Source: Kribbella sp. ALI-6-A (GTDB lineage: Bacteria; Actinomycetota; Actinomycetes; Propionibacteriales; Kribbellaceae). Taken from it: a stretch of DNA of 64,000 nucleotides. The notes under the pieces were generated by a model. That model saw only the letters and a program-made list of their open reading frames with translations, had not been told where the DNA came from and did not search any database. How positions within the stretch are numbered: position 1 is the first letter of the stretch; every line of letters starts with the position of its first letter. Both the position numbers and the translations under genes were made by a program. This document shows, one piece after another, positions 8,540-16,914 of the stretch. The stretch lies in assembly GCF_001984195.1 (NCBI RefSeq), contig NZ_MTQN01000011.1, positions 310,001-374,000 of the forward strand, written 5' to 3'.

Positions 8540-9415
8540 ATGGACAGACGCCCGCCGGGATGGCCGTTGCTCGTCGCGTTGATCAACGGGCGGAGCGGGA
8601 TCCCGGACGCCCGGCTGAGCGACGCGGTGCGGGACAAGGTCGTGCTGGTCACCGGGTCGTCGTACGGGATCGGTGAGGCGACGGCCCGGCGGCTCGCGGC
8701 GGCGGGGGCGACGGTGCTGCTGGTGGCGCGGACGGCCGAGCAGCTGCGGGCGGTCGCGGACGGGATCACGGCGTCCGGCGGGCGCGCGCACATCTATCCG
8801 ACCAATCTGGCCGATCCAGCGGCGATCGAGCAGCTGGTCGTCGACGTGCTGCGCGACCACGGGCAGGTCGACGCCCTGGTCAGCAACGCGGGAAAGTCGA
8901 TCCGGCGCTCGATCGCGGACTCCTACCAGCGGTTCCACGACATCGAGCGGACCAACTCGGTCAACTACCTCGGCCCGGCGAAGCTCGTGCTCGAGCTGCT
9001 GCCGTCGATGCGGGAGCGCGGCGCGGGACACATCGTGAACGTGTCGACGGCCGGCGTCCGGACTCCCCCTCTGGCGCGCTGGTCGGCGTACCTGGCCTCG
9101 AAGAGCGCGTTCGACGTGTGGCTGCGGTGCATCTCGCAGGAGCTCCGGCACGACGGCGTCACCACGTCGACCGTCTACATGGGGCTGGTGCACACGCGGA
9201 TGAGCCAGCCGACTCCGGTTCTGCACAGCCTGCCGGGACTGACGCCGGAGCAGGCTGCCGACCAGGTCTGCCGGGCGGTGGCCGAGCGGCCGCACAACAT
9301 CACGCCGCCGCTGGTCCGGCCGGCGGATGCTCTCGGCAACCTTCTGCGGGTGCCGACGGACCGGCTGTTCGAGTTGTACTTCCGGCAGAGCTCCGCACGA
9401 AAGCGCACGTCGTGA
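8540..9415 (+). CDS. Short-chain dehydrogenase/reductase (acyl-reductase-like)
   Basis: 291 residues, classical SDR. It shows the cofactor motif TGSSYGIG (38-45), the NAG of the active site (SNAGKS), catalytic Ser near 169 in NVSTAG, and Y184/K188 in YLASK. The basic residue after strand 2 (LVARTAEQLR) suggests NADPH. The extra N-terminal segment and the C-terminal tail (LFELYFRQSS) resemble the SDR parts of actinobacterial fatty-acyl reductases. The stop TGA overlaps the GTG of the next gene, so translation is coupled to the acyl-CoA synthetase. The specific substrate is not known. Confidence 0.85.
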   Translation: MDRRPPGWPLLVALINGRSGIPDARLSDAVRDKVVLVTGSSYGIGEATARRLAAAGATVLLVARTAEQLRAVADGITASGGRAHIYPTNLADPAAIEQLVVDVLRDHGQVDALVSNAGKSIRRSIADSYQRFHDIERTNSVNYLGPAKLVLELLPSMRERGAGHIVNVSTAGVRTPPLARWSAYLASKSAFDVWLRCISQELRHDGVTTSTVYMGLVHTRMSQPTPVLHSLPGLTPEQAADQVCRAVAERPHNITPPLVRPADALGNLLRVPTDRLFELYFRQSSARKRTS

Positions 9416-11043
9416 TCCCGATCCGCCCGATCAAGCCGATCCGTCCTCCGGACTGGCTGGTCCGGCGTGCGGCCGAGGCCGGCGCGGTGTCGCTGGCGCT
9501 GGCGCGTTCTGGAGTCTGGCGCTCCGCGGGGCCGACGCAGTTGCCCGGGATCGAGCGGGCGTTGCGGCGCTGGGGGCAGTCGATGGCGGCGCTGGGCGCG
9601 GTCGCCGCGATCCGGTTCCCGGACCGGGCGGGAGTGATCGACGAGCGGGGCCAGCTGACGTACGGCGAGCTCGATCGCTGGGTGGCGGCGATCGCGGCCG
9701 GGATGCACGCGGAGTTCGGACTCGTTGCCGGGAGCAAGGTCGCGGTGCTGTGCCGGAACCACCGGCACTTCCTGGCCGCCACGCTCGCGGCCTCGCGGCT
9801 GGGTGCCGACGTGTTGTTCGTGAACACGGAGTTCGCCGCGCCGCAGACGGCCGCCGTACTGGAGCGGCATCGGCCGGACCTGCTGGTGCACGATGACGAG
9901 TTCGTGGTCGAGACCGACGTTCCCGCCGTACTGGGGTGGCGGGAGGACGGCAGCGGGCTCGACGACCTCGCGACGCTTGGTGCGCCGGAACCGCCGGCGC
10001 CGGACCGGCCGGGGCACATCACGATCCTCACGTCGGGCACCACCGGTACGCCGAAGGCCGCGCCGCGCGCGCCGACCGCGCTCGGACTGGCGGGCCTGAC
10101 GGCTTCTGCCCTGCAGCGCTTCGGGTTGCGGGCCGGTGAGCCGATGGTGATCTGCCCGCCGCTGTTCCACGGGCTCGGACTGCTGACCTCGATGCTGGCG
10201 TTGTTCCTCGGATCGCCGCTCGTGCTGGCCCGCCGGTACGACGCGGCGGCGGTGCTCGGCTCGATCGAGGCGACGCGCGCGGGGTCGGTGGTCGCCGTAC
10301 CGGTGATGCTGCAGCGGATGCTCGAGCTCGGGCCCACCGAGCTCGCCCGGTACGACGTGCGATCGGTGCGGGCGGTGATCTCCGGGGCGTCCGCGTTGCC
10401 GCCGTCGCTGGCGGCGCGCTTCATCGAGCAGTTCGGGCCGGTGCTGTGCGACGCGTACGGATCGAGCGAGATCGGCATCGCGACGATCGCGTCGTCGGCC
10501 GACCTGCTGGCCGCGCCGGGCACGGTCGGGCGTCCGTGCCTGGGCAGCTCCGTCCGGATCCTCGGGCCTGACGACCGGCCGGTGCCGACCGGCGAGACCG
10601 GGCGGATCTTCGCCGGCGGCGGGCTGGTCTTCGGCGGGTACTCCGACGGCAGCAGCAAGACGGTCGTCGACGGGCGGATGAGCACCGGGGACCTGGGCCA
10701 TCTGGACGCACACGGGCGGTTGTTCGTGGACGGGCGCGAGGACGACATGATCGTGTCCGGCGGTGAGAACGTCTATCCGGGCGAGGTCGAGGACTGCCTG
10801 CTCACGCATCCGTCGGTGACCGACGCGGCGGTGGTCGGCGTACCGGACGAGGACTTCGGTCAGCGGCTGGTCGCGTACGTCGTACTCGACGGCCACGCGA
10901 CGCCGGAGGAACTGATCGAGCACGTGCGTGGCAACCTCGCGCGCTACAAGGCGCCGCGGGAGATCGTGGTCTTGGACGAGCTGCCGCGGACCGCCACGGG
11001 CAAGGTGCTCAAGCGGGACTTGGGGTCAGACTCCGGGCAGTGA
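9412..11043 (+). CDS. Acyl-CoA synthetase (AMP-forming, FadD-like)
   Basis: 543 residues of the ANL superfamily. The P-loop-like A3 motif is LTSGTTGTPKA (about 206-216), A5 is DAYGSSEIG, the A8 hinge is GREDDMIVSGGENVYPGEVED, and the catalytic lysine is in RTATGKVLKRD near the C-terminus. It activates a carboxylic acid, probably a medium or long acyl chain, to an acyl-AMP and then to a CoA thioester. GTG 9412 overlaps the SDR stop (GTGA). The product resembles mycobacterial FadD-type ligases that sit beside SDR genes. The 3' end overlaps the convergent citryl-CoA lyase-like gene by 18 bp. Confidence 0.88.
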   Translation: MIPIRPIKPIRPPDWLVRRAAEAGAVSLALARSGVWRSAGPTQLPGIERALRRWGQSMAALGAVAAIRFPDRAGVIDERGQLTYGELDRWVAAIAAGMHAEFGLVAGSKVAVLCRNHRHFLAATLAASRLGADVLFVNTEFAAPQTAAVLERHRPDLLVHDDEFVVETDVPAVLGWREDGSGLDDLATLGAPEPPAPDRPGHITILTSGTTGTPKAAPRAPTALGLAGLTASALQRFGLRAGEPMVICPPLFHGLGLLTSMLALFLGSPLVLARRYDAAAVLGSIEATRAGSVVAVPVMLQRMLELGPTELARYDVRSVRAVISGASALPPSLAARFIEQFGPVLCDAYGSSEIGIATIASSADLLAAPGTVGRPCLGSSVRILGPDDRPVPTGETGRIFAGGGLVFGGYSDGSSKTVVDGRMSTGDLGHLDAHGRLFVDGREDDMIVSGGENVYPGEVEDCLLTHPSVTDAAVVGVPDEDFGQRLVAYVVLDGHATPEELIEHVRGNLARYKAPREIVVLDELPRTATGKVLKRDLGSDSGQ

Positions 11044-11832
11044 GCGCGGGGCCGGGCCCGTGTACGTCGGGTTGATGCCCTTCGGCAGTGGGCCCTTGAT
11101 GCGGGTCGGCTCGTTGCGCTGCTCCCAGGCGTGCGCGAGCAGGCCGACCGAGCGGGACAGTACGAACAGCCCGCGGGCCAGCTCGGGGGCGAAGCCGAGC
11201 TCGGCGTAGATGGCGGCGGTGGCACCGTCCACGTTCATCGGTACCGGCTTGGTGCCTTCGGCAAGCACTTGCTCCAGGGCAAGGACCAGCTCGAGGTAGT
11301 CGCCGCGCACTGTGCCCGCTTCGGCGGCTTGCTGGAGAGCGGTGATCAGCGGGTCGCGGCGTGGGTCGCGCGGATGCCAGCGGTGGCCGAAGCCCGGGAC
11401 GAAGGCCTTGCGGTGCTTGTAGTCGGCAACGAGGGCGCGGGCTGCGGACTCGGGCGTCTCGCCGGCCTCGACGGTCGCCCGTAGCTGGAGAAGGACTTCG
11501 AGGCATTGCTGGCCGGCGCCGCCGTGCACATCGCCGAGCAGGTTGACGCCGGTGGCCATCGCGTTGTTGAGGTCCAGGCCGCAGGAGGCCGCCATCCGGG
11601 TCGCGGCGATGGACGGGGCCTGGGGGCCGTGGTCGACGGCGGCGACCAAGGTGAGTTCGAGCAGCTTGGCTTCGGCCGCGGTCGGCAATTCGCCGCGGGT
11701 CATCAGCCAGACCATCTGCGGGTAGCTGACCGCGCCGATGAGATCCTCGACGGCGTAGCCGCGCAACCGGATGACGCCCGGCCCGATGTCAGTGATCGCG
11801 GTCGACCACCAGTCCCCTACCGACTCGCTCAT
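11026..11832 (-). CDS. Citryl-CoA lyase-like protein (citrate synthase fold)
   Basis: 268 residues, much shorter than a citrate synthase (370-430). It corresponds to the catalytic core that forms stand-alone citryl-CoA lyases and the C-terminal domain of ATP-citrate lyase. The catalytic residues are retained: H103 in DVHGGAGQQ, H150 in PGFGHRWHPRDPR and D202 in MNVDGA, plus a C-terminal arginine pair. Expected chemistry is retro-aldol cleavage of a citryl-CoA-like thioester to acetyl-CoA and oxaloacetate (or an analogue). It overlaps the CoA-transferase gene by ATGA, and a tricarboxylate importer is divergent, so the substrate is probably an imported tricarboxylate activated to its CoA ester. 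Family sure, exact substrate inferred. Confidence 0.82.
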   Translation of the reverse strand: MSESVGDWWSTAITDIGPGVIRLRGYAVEDLIGAVSYPQMVWLMTRGELPTAAEAKLLELTLVAAVDHGPQAPSIAATRMAASCGLDLNNAMATGVNLLGDVHGGAGQQCLEVLLQLRATVEAGETPESAARALVADYKHRKAFVPGFGHRWHPRDPRRDPLITALQQAAEAGTVRGDYLELVLALEQVLAEGTKPVPMNVDGATAAIYAELGFAPELARGLFVLSRSVGLLAHAWEQRNEPTRIKGPLPKGINPTYTGPAPRSLPGV

Positions 11833-13097
11833 ACGGCTCCTTGGGCTCGCAGGTCGGCGATCTCCGCCGCGGTGTAGCCGGCTTCGGCCAGGATCTCGTC
11901 GACGTGCTCACCGAGCTGCGGCGGCCGCCGGGCCGGGCCGACCGGTCGTCCGTCGACATGGACGCTGCTTCCGAGAACGCGCAGAGAGCGCTCCCCGGCG
12001 ATCTCGGACGGCAGCTCGTCGCCTTGGGCCGTCGTGGGCATGGGAACGTCGTGCAGGAGCCGACGCTCGGTCACCTGATCCAAGGCAAGCACTTGCGGCA
12101 CGGTCAGCACCGGCGCCACCGGCACCCCACTGGTCGACAGCAACTCGTCCCACTCGACGGCAGAGCGCTCTCCGAGCGTTCTCTCCAACTCACCCTTCAG
12201 CTCCGCGCGATGCAGTTTGCGCGCCTCCCGGGTCGCGAAGCGCTCGTCCGCGATCAGCTCCGGCCGCCCGACAACCGTGCACAGTTCGACGTACTGCTCC
12301 TGCTTGTTCGCCGCGATGTTCAGCGCGCCGTCGGCGGTGGCGAAGGTGCCGGACGGCGCGGAGGTCGCGTTCTCGTTGCCCATGGCCCGTGGTTCCCGGC
12401 CGGCGACCAGATAGTCCGACACAACCCACCCCATCGCGGCCACGGCGGTCTCCAGCATCGACACGTCGAGGAAACTGCCGGTGCCGGTGCGGGAGCGCTT
12501 CACCAGCGCGGCCGAGATCGCGAACGCCGCGGCGTACCCGCCGAGCGTGTCCGCGATCGGGAACCCGGTCCGCGTGGGCGCGCTCTCCGGCGTACCGGTG
12601 ACGCTCATCATCCCGGACAACCCCTGGATGATCTGGTCGTACGCCGGCCGGCCGCGCATCGGCCCGGTCTGCCCGAAGCCGGAGACCGCGCAGTACACGA
12701 GCCCGTCGTTCAGCGCGTGCAACACCTCCCAGCCGAAGCCGAGCCGCTCCAGGACACCGGGCCGGAAGTTCTCCAGCAGCACGTCGGCGCCGCGGACCAG
12801 CCGCTCGAACACCTCGCGACCGCCCGGCGACTTGAGATCGAGCGTGAGAGAGCGCTTCCCGCCGTTCTGGGCCAGGAACGAGATTCCCAGCCCGCGCGCG
12901 CTCAGCTCCGGATCGGCACCGAGATTGCGCGCCAGATCGCCGGTGCCCGGCACCTCGATCTTCACCACGTCCGCGCCCATCAGCCCCAGCTGGTAACCGG
13001 CGAACGGCCCGGCGAGCACGTTCGTCAGGTCCAGCACCCGCACGCCGGCCAGCAGATCAGCCGACACCCCCGCGGTCGAACCGCTGTCAGGACGCAC
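11829..13097 (-). CDS. CaiB/BaiF class III CoA-transferase
   Basis: 422 residues of the family III CoA-transferases (formyl-CoA/oxalate, succinyl-CoA/carboxylate types). Family blocks include LLAGVRVLDLTNVLAGPFAG, NGGKRSLTLDLK, ADVLLENFRPGVLERLG, and the probable catalytic aspartate D183 in PIADTLGGYAA, equivalent to Asp169 of formyl-CoA transferase. The enzyme moves CoA from a donor thioester to an organic acid through a mixed anhydride. GTG 13097 has GGAG eight bases upstream. It overlaps iclR by 11 bp and the lyase gene by 4 bp, giving the order iclR-caiB-ccl. Best reading: it activates the acid taken up by TctABC. Confidence 0.9.
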   Translation of the reverse strand: MRPDSGSTAGVSADLLAGVRVLDLTNVLAGPFAGYQLGLMGADVVKIEVPGTGDLARNLGADPELSARGLGISFLAQNGGKRSLTLDLKSPGGREVFERLVRGADVLLENFRPGVLERLGFGWEVLHALNDGLVYCAVSGFGQTGPMRGRPAYDQIIQGLSGMMSVTGTPESAPTRTGFPIADTLGGYAAAFAISAALVKRSRTGTGSFLDVSMLETAVAAMGWVVSDYLVAGREPRAMGNENATSAPSGTFATADGALNIAANKQEQYVELCTVVGRPELIADERFATREARKLHRAELKGELERTLGERSAVEWDELLSTSGVPVAPVLTVPQVLALDQVTERRLLHDVPMPTTAQGDELPSEIAGERSLRVLGSSVHVDGRPVGPARRPPQLGEHVDEILAEAGYTAAEIADLRAQGAV

Positions 13098-13881
13098 TGA
13101 ACCCGCTCCAGCCGGTCGACCCGATCGTTCGGGCGCAGCGTCGTACCGCCTGCACGTAGCCCGGCAACCGGTCCTCGTTGAAGCGCGTCGTCGGTCCGCC
13201 GACGCCGACCGCCGCGACCACGCGCCCGTCGGATCGCACGACCGGCGCGGAAACGCCGGAGGCCCCGAGTTCGCGCTCTCCGTGGGTGATCGCGAAGCCC
13301 CGCTCCCCCGTCGCCGCCGCCAGCGCCCGCAGCTTCTTCGGAAAGTCGCTGCCGTACGGTGACTCGGCGGCGACGTCGTCGATCACCGACGGATCGGCCG
13401 CCAGCACCGGCGGGTCGCTGAGCAGCACCCGCGACGCTGCTCCACCCCACAGCGGCAGCGCCGACCCGACCGCGATCGAGTGCCGCACGCTCAACGTTCC
13501 CTGCGCCTGCGCCAGGCAGACGCGCGTCCGCCCGACCCGGATGTACAGGTTGGCCGTCTCCCCTGTGTCGGCGGCCAGCTTGCCCATCGCGGACCGGACG
13601 GCCGGCGGGATCTCCATGCTCGCGCTGCTCAACCGCGACCAGCGCAGGAAGCCCGGCCCGATCGCGTAGCGCCCCGGACCGATCGCGGCCACCAGACCAC
13701 GCTGCTCCAGCGTGGTCACCAGCCGCAGAACCGTTGTCTTGGGCAACTTGCTCGCCACCGTCAGTTCGGCCAGGGTCCAGGTCGGGTGCTCGTCGTCGAA
13801 GCGCTCCAGCAGATCGAGAGCCCGGTGCACACTCCGGACTCCCGCCAGCTCACGCTCTCCAGCAGGCCCACCGTCCGTCAT
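13087..13881 (-). CDS. IclR-family transcriptional regulator
   Basis: 264 residues. An N-terminal winged helix (VHRALDLLERFDDEHPTWTLAELTVASKLPKTTVLRLVTTLE) is followed by the IclR effector domain (residues 85-260, including the GERGFAITHGERELGASGVSAPV segment). IclR proteins control catabolic operons and bind organic acids or aromatic acids. It leads the iclR-caiB-ccl unit and is divergent from tctCBA, so it very likely controls both arms. A weak dyad TCCG-CAGAA-CGGA occurs in the 147-bp intergenic region near 13930-13942. Whether it represses or activates cannot be read from sequence. Confidence 0.9.
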   Translation of the reverse strand: MTDGGPAGERELAGVRSVHRALDLLERFDDEHPTWTLAELTVASKLPKTTVLRLVTTLEQRGLVAAIGPGRYAIGPGFLRWSRLSSASMEIPPAVRSAMGKLAADTGETANLYIRVGRTRVCLAQAQGTLSVRHSIAVGSALPLWGGAASRVLLSDPPVLAADPSVIDDVAAESPYGSDFPKKLRALAAATGERGFAITHGERELGASGVSAPVVRSDGRVVAAVGVGGPTTRFNEDRLPGYVQAVRRCARTIGSTGWSGFSAS

Positions 13882-13929
13882 GCCGCCCCTTTCCGCCGGT
13901 CACTTCCACTGCCGAAGATAACCCGTGGG

Positions 13930-13942
13930 TCCGCAGAACGGA
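13930..13942. promoter_or_regulatory. Possible IclR operator between iclR and tctC
   Basis: The short dyad TCCG-CAGAA-CGGA lies inside the 147-bp divergent control region, flanked by the partial repeat GGAAT. IclR-type sites are often short imperfect palindromes with TCCG/CGGA half-sites, but the match is weak and could be chance in GC-rich DNA. Confidence 0.25.
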
Positions 13943-14028
13943 ATCTCTGTACCTCCTGGTGGAATGCTGCTACGGTCGCCAGTGATCCAGGCCACCCCTG
14001 CCCCCGCGTGCCCTGAAGGAGGTACCCG

Positions 14029-15087
14029 ATGTCGCGATTCCTGACGCGGCTCGTGCCACGCACCACCGCCGGTCGCCGAACCAGGCGTCCGTCCCGGCGC
14101 TCCGCGTTCGTCGCCGCCGGGCTGTCCGTGAGCCTGGTGCTGTCGGGCTGCTCGGCCCTCGAGAGCGACAGCGTGGCCGGCGACTTCCCGTCCCGCAACC
14201 TCGAGATCATGGTGCCGGCCGCGCCCGGCGGCGGCTGGGACCTGACCGCCCGCCAGTTCCAGCACGTCGTCCAGGAGGACGACTTCCTACCCGGCCGCTC
14301 CACCTCGGTGGTCAACGTGACCGGTGCCGGCGGCGCGGTCGGCGTGTCCCGGCTGGTCACCAAGAGCCGCAAGGACCCGCACACACTGATGATCACCGGC
14401 CTGGTCATGGTCGGCGCGCTGACCCTGAACCAGTCCAAGATCACGCTCTCCGACACGACCCCGATCGCCACTCTCACCGCCGAGCAGGAGGTGTTCGTGG
14501 TGAAGGCCGACTCGCCGCTGAAGTCGCTGAAGGACCTGGTCGCCAAGTACCAGGCCGATCCGGCGTCGGTCAGCTGGGGCGGCGGCACGATCGGCGGTAC
14601 CGACCACATCGCCGCGGGGGTCCTGGTGAAGACCGCCGGCGCGGATCCGTCGAAGGTGAAGTACATCAGCTACTCCGGCGGAGGCGAGGCGACCGCCGCG
14701 ATCCTGTCCGGCGACGTCACCGTCGGGATCTCCGGACTGAGCGAGTTCGAGGAGCAGATCACCGCCGGCAAGATGCGGGTGCTGGCGACCACCGGAACCG
14801 AGCCGATGACGGTGGCCGGCAAGCAGTTGCCGACGCTGAAGTCGGAGGGCTACAACACCGAGGTGCTGAACTGGCGGGCGATCGTCGCGCCGCCGGACAT
14901 CCCGGAGGCCGACCGGCAACGACTGATCGAGTTCGTGACCAAGGTCAACAGCTCGCCCGAGTGGGCCGAGATCCGCAAGAAGCAGGGCTGGACCGACTTC
15001 TTCAAGACCGGCGACGAGGCGACGAAGTTCATCGCCGACGAGACCACCCGGGTCGAGGGACTGCTGCAAGAACTGGGGATCGTTTGA
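14029..15087 (+). CDS. tctC: Tripartite tricarboxylate transporter substrate-binding lipoprotein TctC
   Basis: 352 residues. An arginine-rich N-terminus precedes a hydrophobic stretch and the lipobox LSGC (C41), so the mature protein is a membrane-anchored lipoprotein outside the cytoplasm. The mature part is of the Bug/TctC family (FPSRNLEIMVPAAPGGGWDLTAR, SWGGGTIGGTDHIA). It captures a di- or tricarboxylate for the TctAB channel. A near-perfect Shine-Dalgarno AAGGAGGT (14013-14020) precedes ATG 14029. It is the first gene of tctCBA and is now separated from tctB by an antisense tnpB element that begins at or just after its stop codon. Confidence 0.92.
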   Translation: MSRFLTRLVPRTTAGRRTRRPSRRSAFVAAGLSVSLVLSGCSALESDSVAGDFPSRNLEIMVPAAPGGGWDLTARQFQHVVQEDDFLPGRSTSVVNVTGAGGAVGVSRLVTKSRKDPHTLMITGLVMVGALTLNQSKITLSDTTPIATLTAEQEVFVVKADSPLKSLKDLVAKYQADPASVSWGGGTIGGTDHIAAGVLVKTAGADPSKVKYISYSGGGEATAAILSGDVTVGISGLSEFEEQITAGKMRVLATTGTEPMTVAGKQLPTLKSEGYNTEVLNWRAIVAPPDIPEADRQRLIEFVTKVNSSPEWAEIRKKQGWTDFFKTGDEATKFIADETTRVEGLLQELGIV

Positions 15088-15092
15088 CGTCC

Positions 15093-15113
15093 TCCCTGTC
15101 CGGTGGACGGGGA
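15093..15113 (-). ncRNA. Predicted 3' hairpin of a TnpB-associated omega RNA / right end
   Basis: On the minus strand, 10 bases after the tnpB stop, the arms TCCCCGTCC and GGACAGGGA flank a 3-base loop with one mismatched pair. In IS200/IS605 elements the RNA that guides TnpB extends from the end of tnpB through such a hairpin and continues into the flanking host DNA as the guide. Here that flank would be the antisense of the end of tctC. The RNA itself is inferred. Confidence 0.45.
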
Positions 15114-15122
15114 TTTCAACGA

Positions 15123-16328
15123 CTACGTGGAGGTAGCGAGTTGAGGTTCACGCTTCGGCGAGGCCCTTCCGGGCACCTCTCGGCGTGCGCTGACGGCCCG
15201 TCCGGCCGCGATGTTGACGGCCGCATTCACATCCGCATTCGCCCGATGTCCACAAGCCACGCACCGGAACACCGCTTGGCTCTCGCGGTTTTCAGGTGTG
15301 CGGTGCCCGCAGACGCTGCAGGTCTGGGACGTGTACGCCGGGTTCACCTTCTCGACCCTGCCCGCAGCCTTGTGCTCGAGGCGTCGCACGAGCACTCCCC
15401 AGGCGTTGGCGAGAATGCCTCGGTTCAACCCGGCCTTCGCGCGGCGGCCGTTGGGGAGGTAGGCGCCTGGTCGGTCAGGGTCAGCAGTCGGCGTCGGGCG
15501 TCTGGTCAGCTGAGCGACGCGCAGGTCTTCCACGCGGATGACATCGAAGCGCCCAGCGAGTCCGGTGCTGGTCTTCTCCACCCAGTCCTTGCGTCGGTCA
15601 CGGGCCCGGGCGTGCACCTTCGCTATCGCGACCTTCTTGCGGCGGCGCCGATTCGAGCCACGTCGGCAGCGGGCAAGGCCGCGCTGCAGCTGCTTGAGCC
15701 GCGCCAGCTCGCTCACCGACAGACCGGGACACGACAAGAGTTCTCCCGTGGACAAGGCTGCCGACACGGTGACTCCGCGGTCGACTCCGACGACTTCGCC
15801 CGTACCAGGTGCGGAGATCGGTTCGGGAACGACGGCGAAGGCGAGGTGCCAGCGCCCCACCCGATCGCGAGTGATCCGGTAGGACTTCGCACTCGGCACG
15901 GCACGGGACAGCCGGAACCGCACCCAGCCGACTTTGGGCACACTGACCTTGGCCCACTTCCGATTGATCTTCACCACCCGGGTTGCCTGGCCGCCGACGA
16001 TTCGGAACCCCTCCTGCAAGCCTGCCTTGCGCCAGGTCGGCCGCCGATGGGTGGCTGCGTAGAAGTTTCGGACGGCCCGGTCGAAATCTCGGAGGGCCTG
16101 TTGCTGCACCGTTTGCGATCCGGCCCGCAGCCAACCGACCTCCGCCCGCGCCTCGGTCAACTGCCGTGCTTGCTCGATATACCCAGGCGTTGCGCCTTTG
16201 TCGCGGCTCCACATCGACCACTGCTCGAGCGCCAGGTTCCACACATACCGGGCATGCCTGCACTGCTCCAGCAAAGCAGCCTCCTGCGCGGGGGTCGGAT
16301 CCATCCGAAACCGAGTCACATCGATCAC
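15123..16328 (-). CDS. tnpB: TnpB (OrfB-type) RNA-guided nuclease of an IS605-like element
   Basis: About 401 residues from GTG 16328 (VIDVTRFRMDPTPAQEAALL), the usual length. The start is placed here because the N-terminal helical OrfB region begins at this point; the frame upstream lies inside tctB. RuvC-like active-site residues are all present: D183 in VVGVDRG, E267 in IRVEDL and D366 in NADVNAAVN. A zinc ribbon uses C337/C340 and C356/C359 (TCSVCG, CVACGH). TnpB is a programmable DNA endonuclease ancestral to Cas12 that helps retain the element at its empty site. The gene looks intact, uses the same GC-rich codons as its host, and is antisense to the tct operon. Confidence 0.9.
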   Translation of the reverse strand: MIDVTRFRMDPTPAQEAALLEQCRHARYVWNLALEQWSMWSRDKGATPGYIEQARQLTEARAEVGWLRAGSQTVQQQALRDFDRAVRNFYAATHRRPTWRKAGLQEGFRIVGGQATRVVKINRKWAKVSVPKVGWVRFRLSRAVPSAKSYRITRDRVGRWHLAFAVVPEPISAPGTGEVVGVDRGVTVSAALSTGELLSCPGLSVSELARLKQLQRGLARCRRGSNRRRRKKVAIAKVHARARDRRKDWVEKTSTGLAGRFDVIRVEDLRVAQLTRRPTPTADPDRPGAYLPNGRRAKAGLNRGILANAWGVLVRRLEHKAAGRVEKVNPAYTSQTCSVCGHRTPENRESQAVFRCVACGHRANADVNAAVNIAAGRAVSARREVPGRASPKREPQLATST

Positions 16329-16377
16329 CCAACCCGGCGGAACCGACAGTTTTCGTCGTCGAAGGAAGGGACCTCTC

Positions 16378-16914
16378 GTGAGTGAGCAAGTCGAACAGGT
16401 GCGCACCGCCGACGTCGAGGTCGAGGCGTCGCGGCTGGTTCGCATCATCGCGGCCGTTGTCCTGATCGTACTGAGCGCCACCTTCCTGGTCGGCGTGTTC
16501 GACATCCGCAGCCCGAAGGGGCTGGACCCGCAAGGGCCGCGGTTCTTTCCGCTGCTCGTGACGTCCGCGTGGCTGCTGCTGTCGATCGGCTACCTGGTCG
16601 AAGGGCTGCGCGCTCCCCGCCGTACGCCGGAAGCCGGACCCGCTGAGCCCACCGAGACCGGCGGCGGCATCGCCGACCGGAGCTGGTTCGAGCCGGTGGC
16701 GATCTCGGCGCTGCTCGTGCTCTACGCGTTCCTCGTCGTACCGCTGGGCTACCTGATCGCGACCGCGCTGCTGTTCTTCGCCGCGGCCCGGGTGCTCGGC
16801 AGCCGGCAGGTCGCGCGCGACATCGTCGTCGCCGTCGTGCTGTCGGTCGTCGTCTACATCGCCTTCACCCAGTTCCTCGACATCTCGCTGCCGGAAGGGG
16901 TGCTCGGCCTGTGA
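16378..16914 (+). CDS. tctB: Tripartite tricarboxylate transporter small membrane subunit TctB
   Basis: 178 residues with four hydrophobic segments (two near 23-45 and 60-80, two in the C-terminal half), the normal TctB pattern. It forms the small membrane partner of TctA. GTG 16378 is set by GAAGGAAGGGA just upstream (16361-16371). Its stop overlaps the tctA start (GTGA). Without the tnpB element the tctC-tctB gap would be only a few dozen bases, so the operon was originally compact. Transcription must now pass about 1.25 kb of antisense tnpB. Confidence 0.88.
   Translation: MSEQVEQVRTADVEVEASRLVRIIAAVVLIVLSATFLVGVFDIRSPKGLDPQGPRFFPLLVTSAWLLLSIGYLVEGLRAPRRTPEAGPAEPTETGGGIADRSWFEPVAISALLVLYAFLVVPLGYLIATALLFFAAARVLGSRQVARDIVVAVVLSVVVYIAFTQFLDISLPEGVLGL

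Larger units (their letters stand above)
15088..16360 (-). mobile_element. IS605/IS1341-type element carrying only tnpB
   Basis: A tnpB gene on the minus strand lies between tctC and tctB and has no tnpA partner in the window. The 3' (right) end after the tnpB stop carries a small hairpin (arms 15093-15101 and 15105-15113, one mismatch) followed on the minus strand by GACGTC. This resembles right ends of IS200/IS605-type elements, where the omega RNA scaffold ends. The outer limits are estimated: right end within a few bases of the tctC stop (15087), left end between the tnpB start (16328) and the tctB ribosome-binding site (16361). No target duplication is expected for this class and none is seen. 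Confidence 0.7.

Noticed and set aside
7726..11043. OleBCD-type olefin synthesis cluster
   Set aside because: The hydrolase, SDR and AMP ligase superficially match OleB, OleD and OleC, but the SDR is of the short classical type, no OleA thiolase is present, and the ligase looks FadD-like.
16329..16505. Longer N-terminus for tnpB
   Set aside because: This part is antisense to the tctB start and has no TnpB similarity; the family N-terminus begins at 16328.
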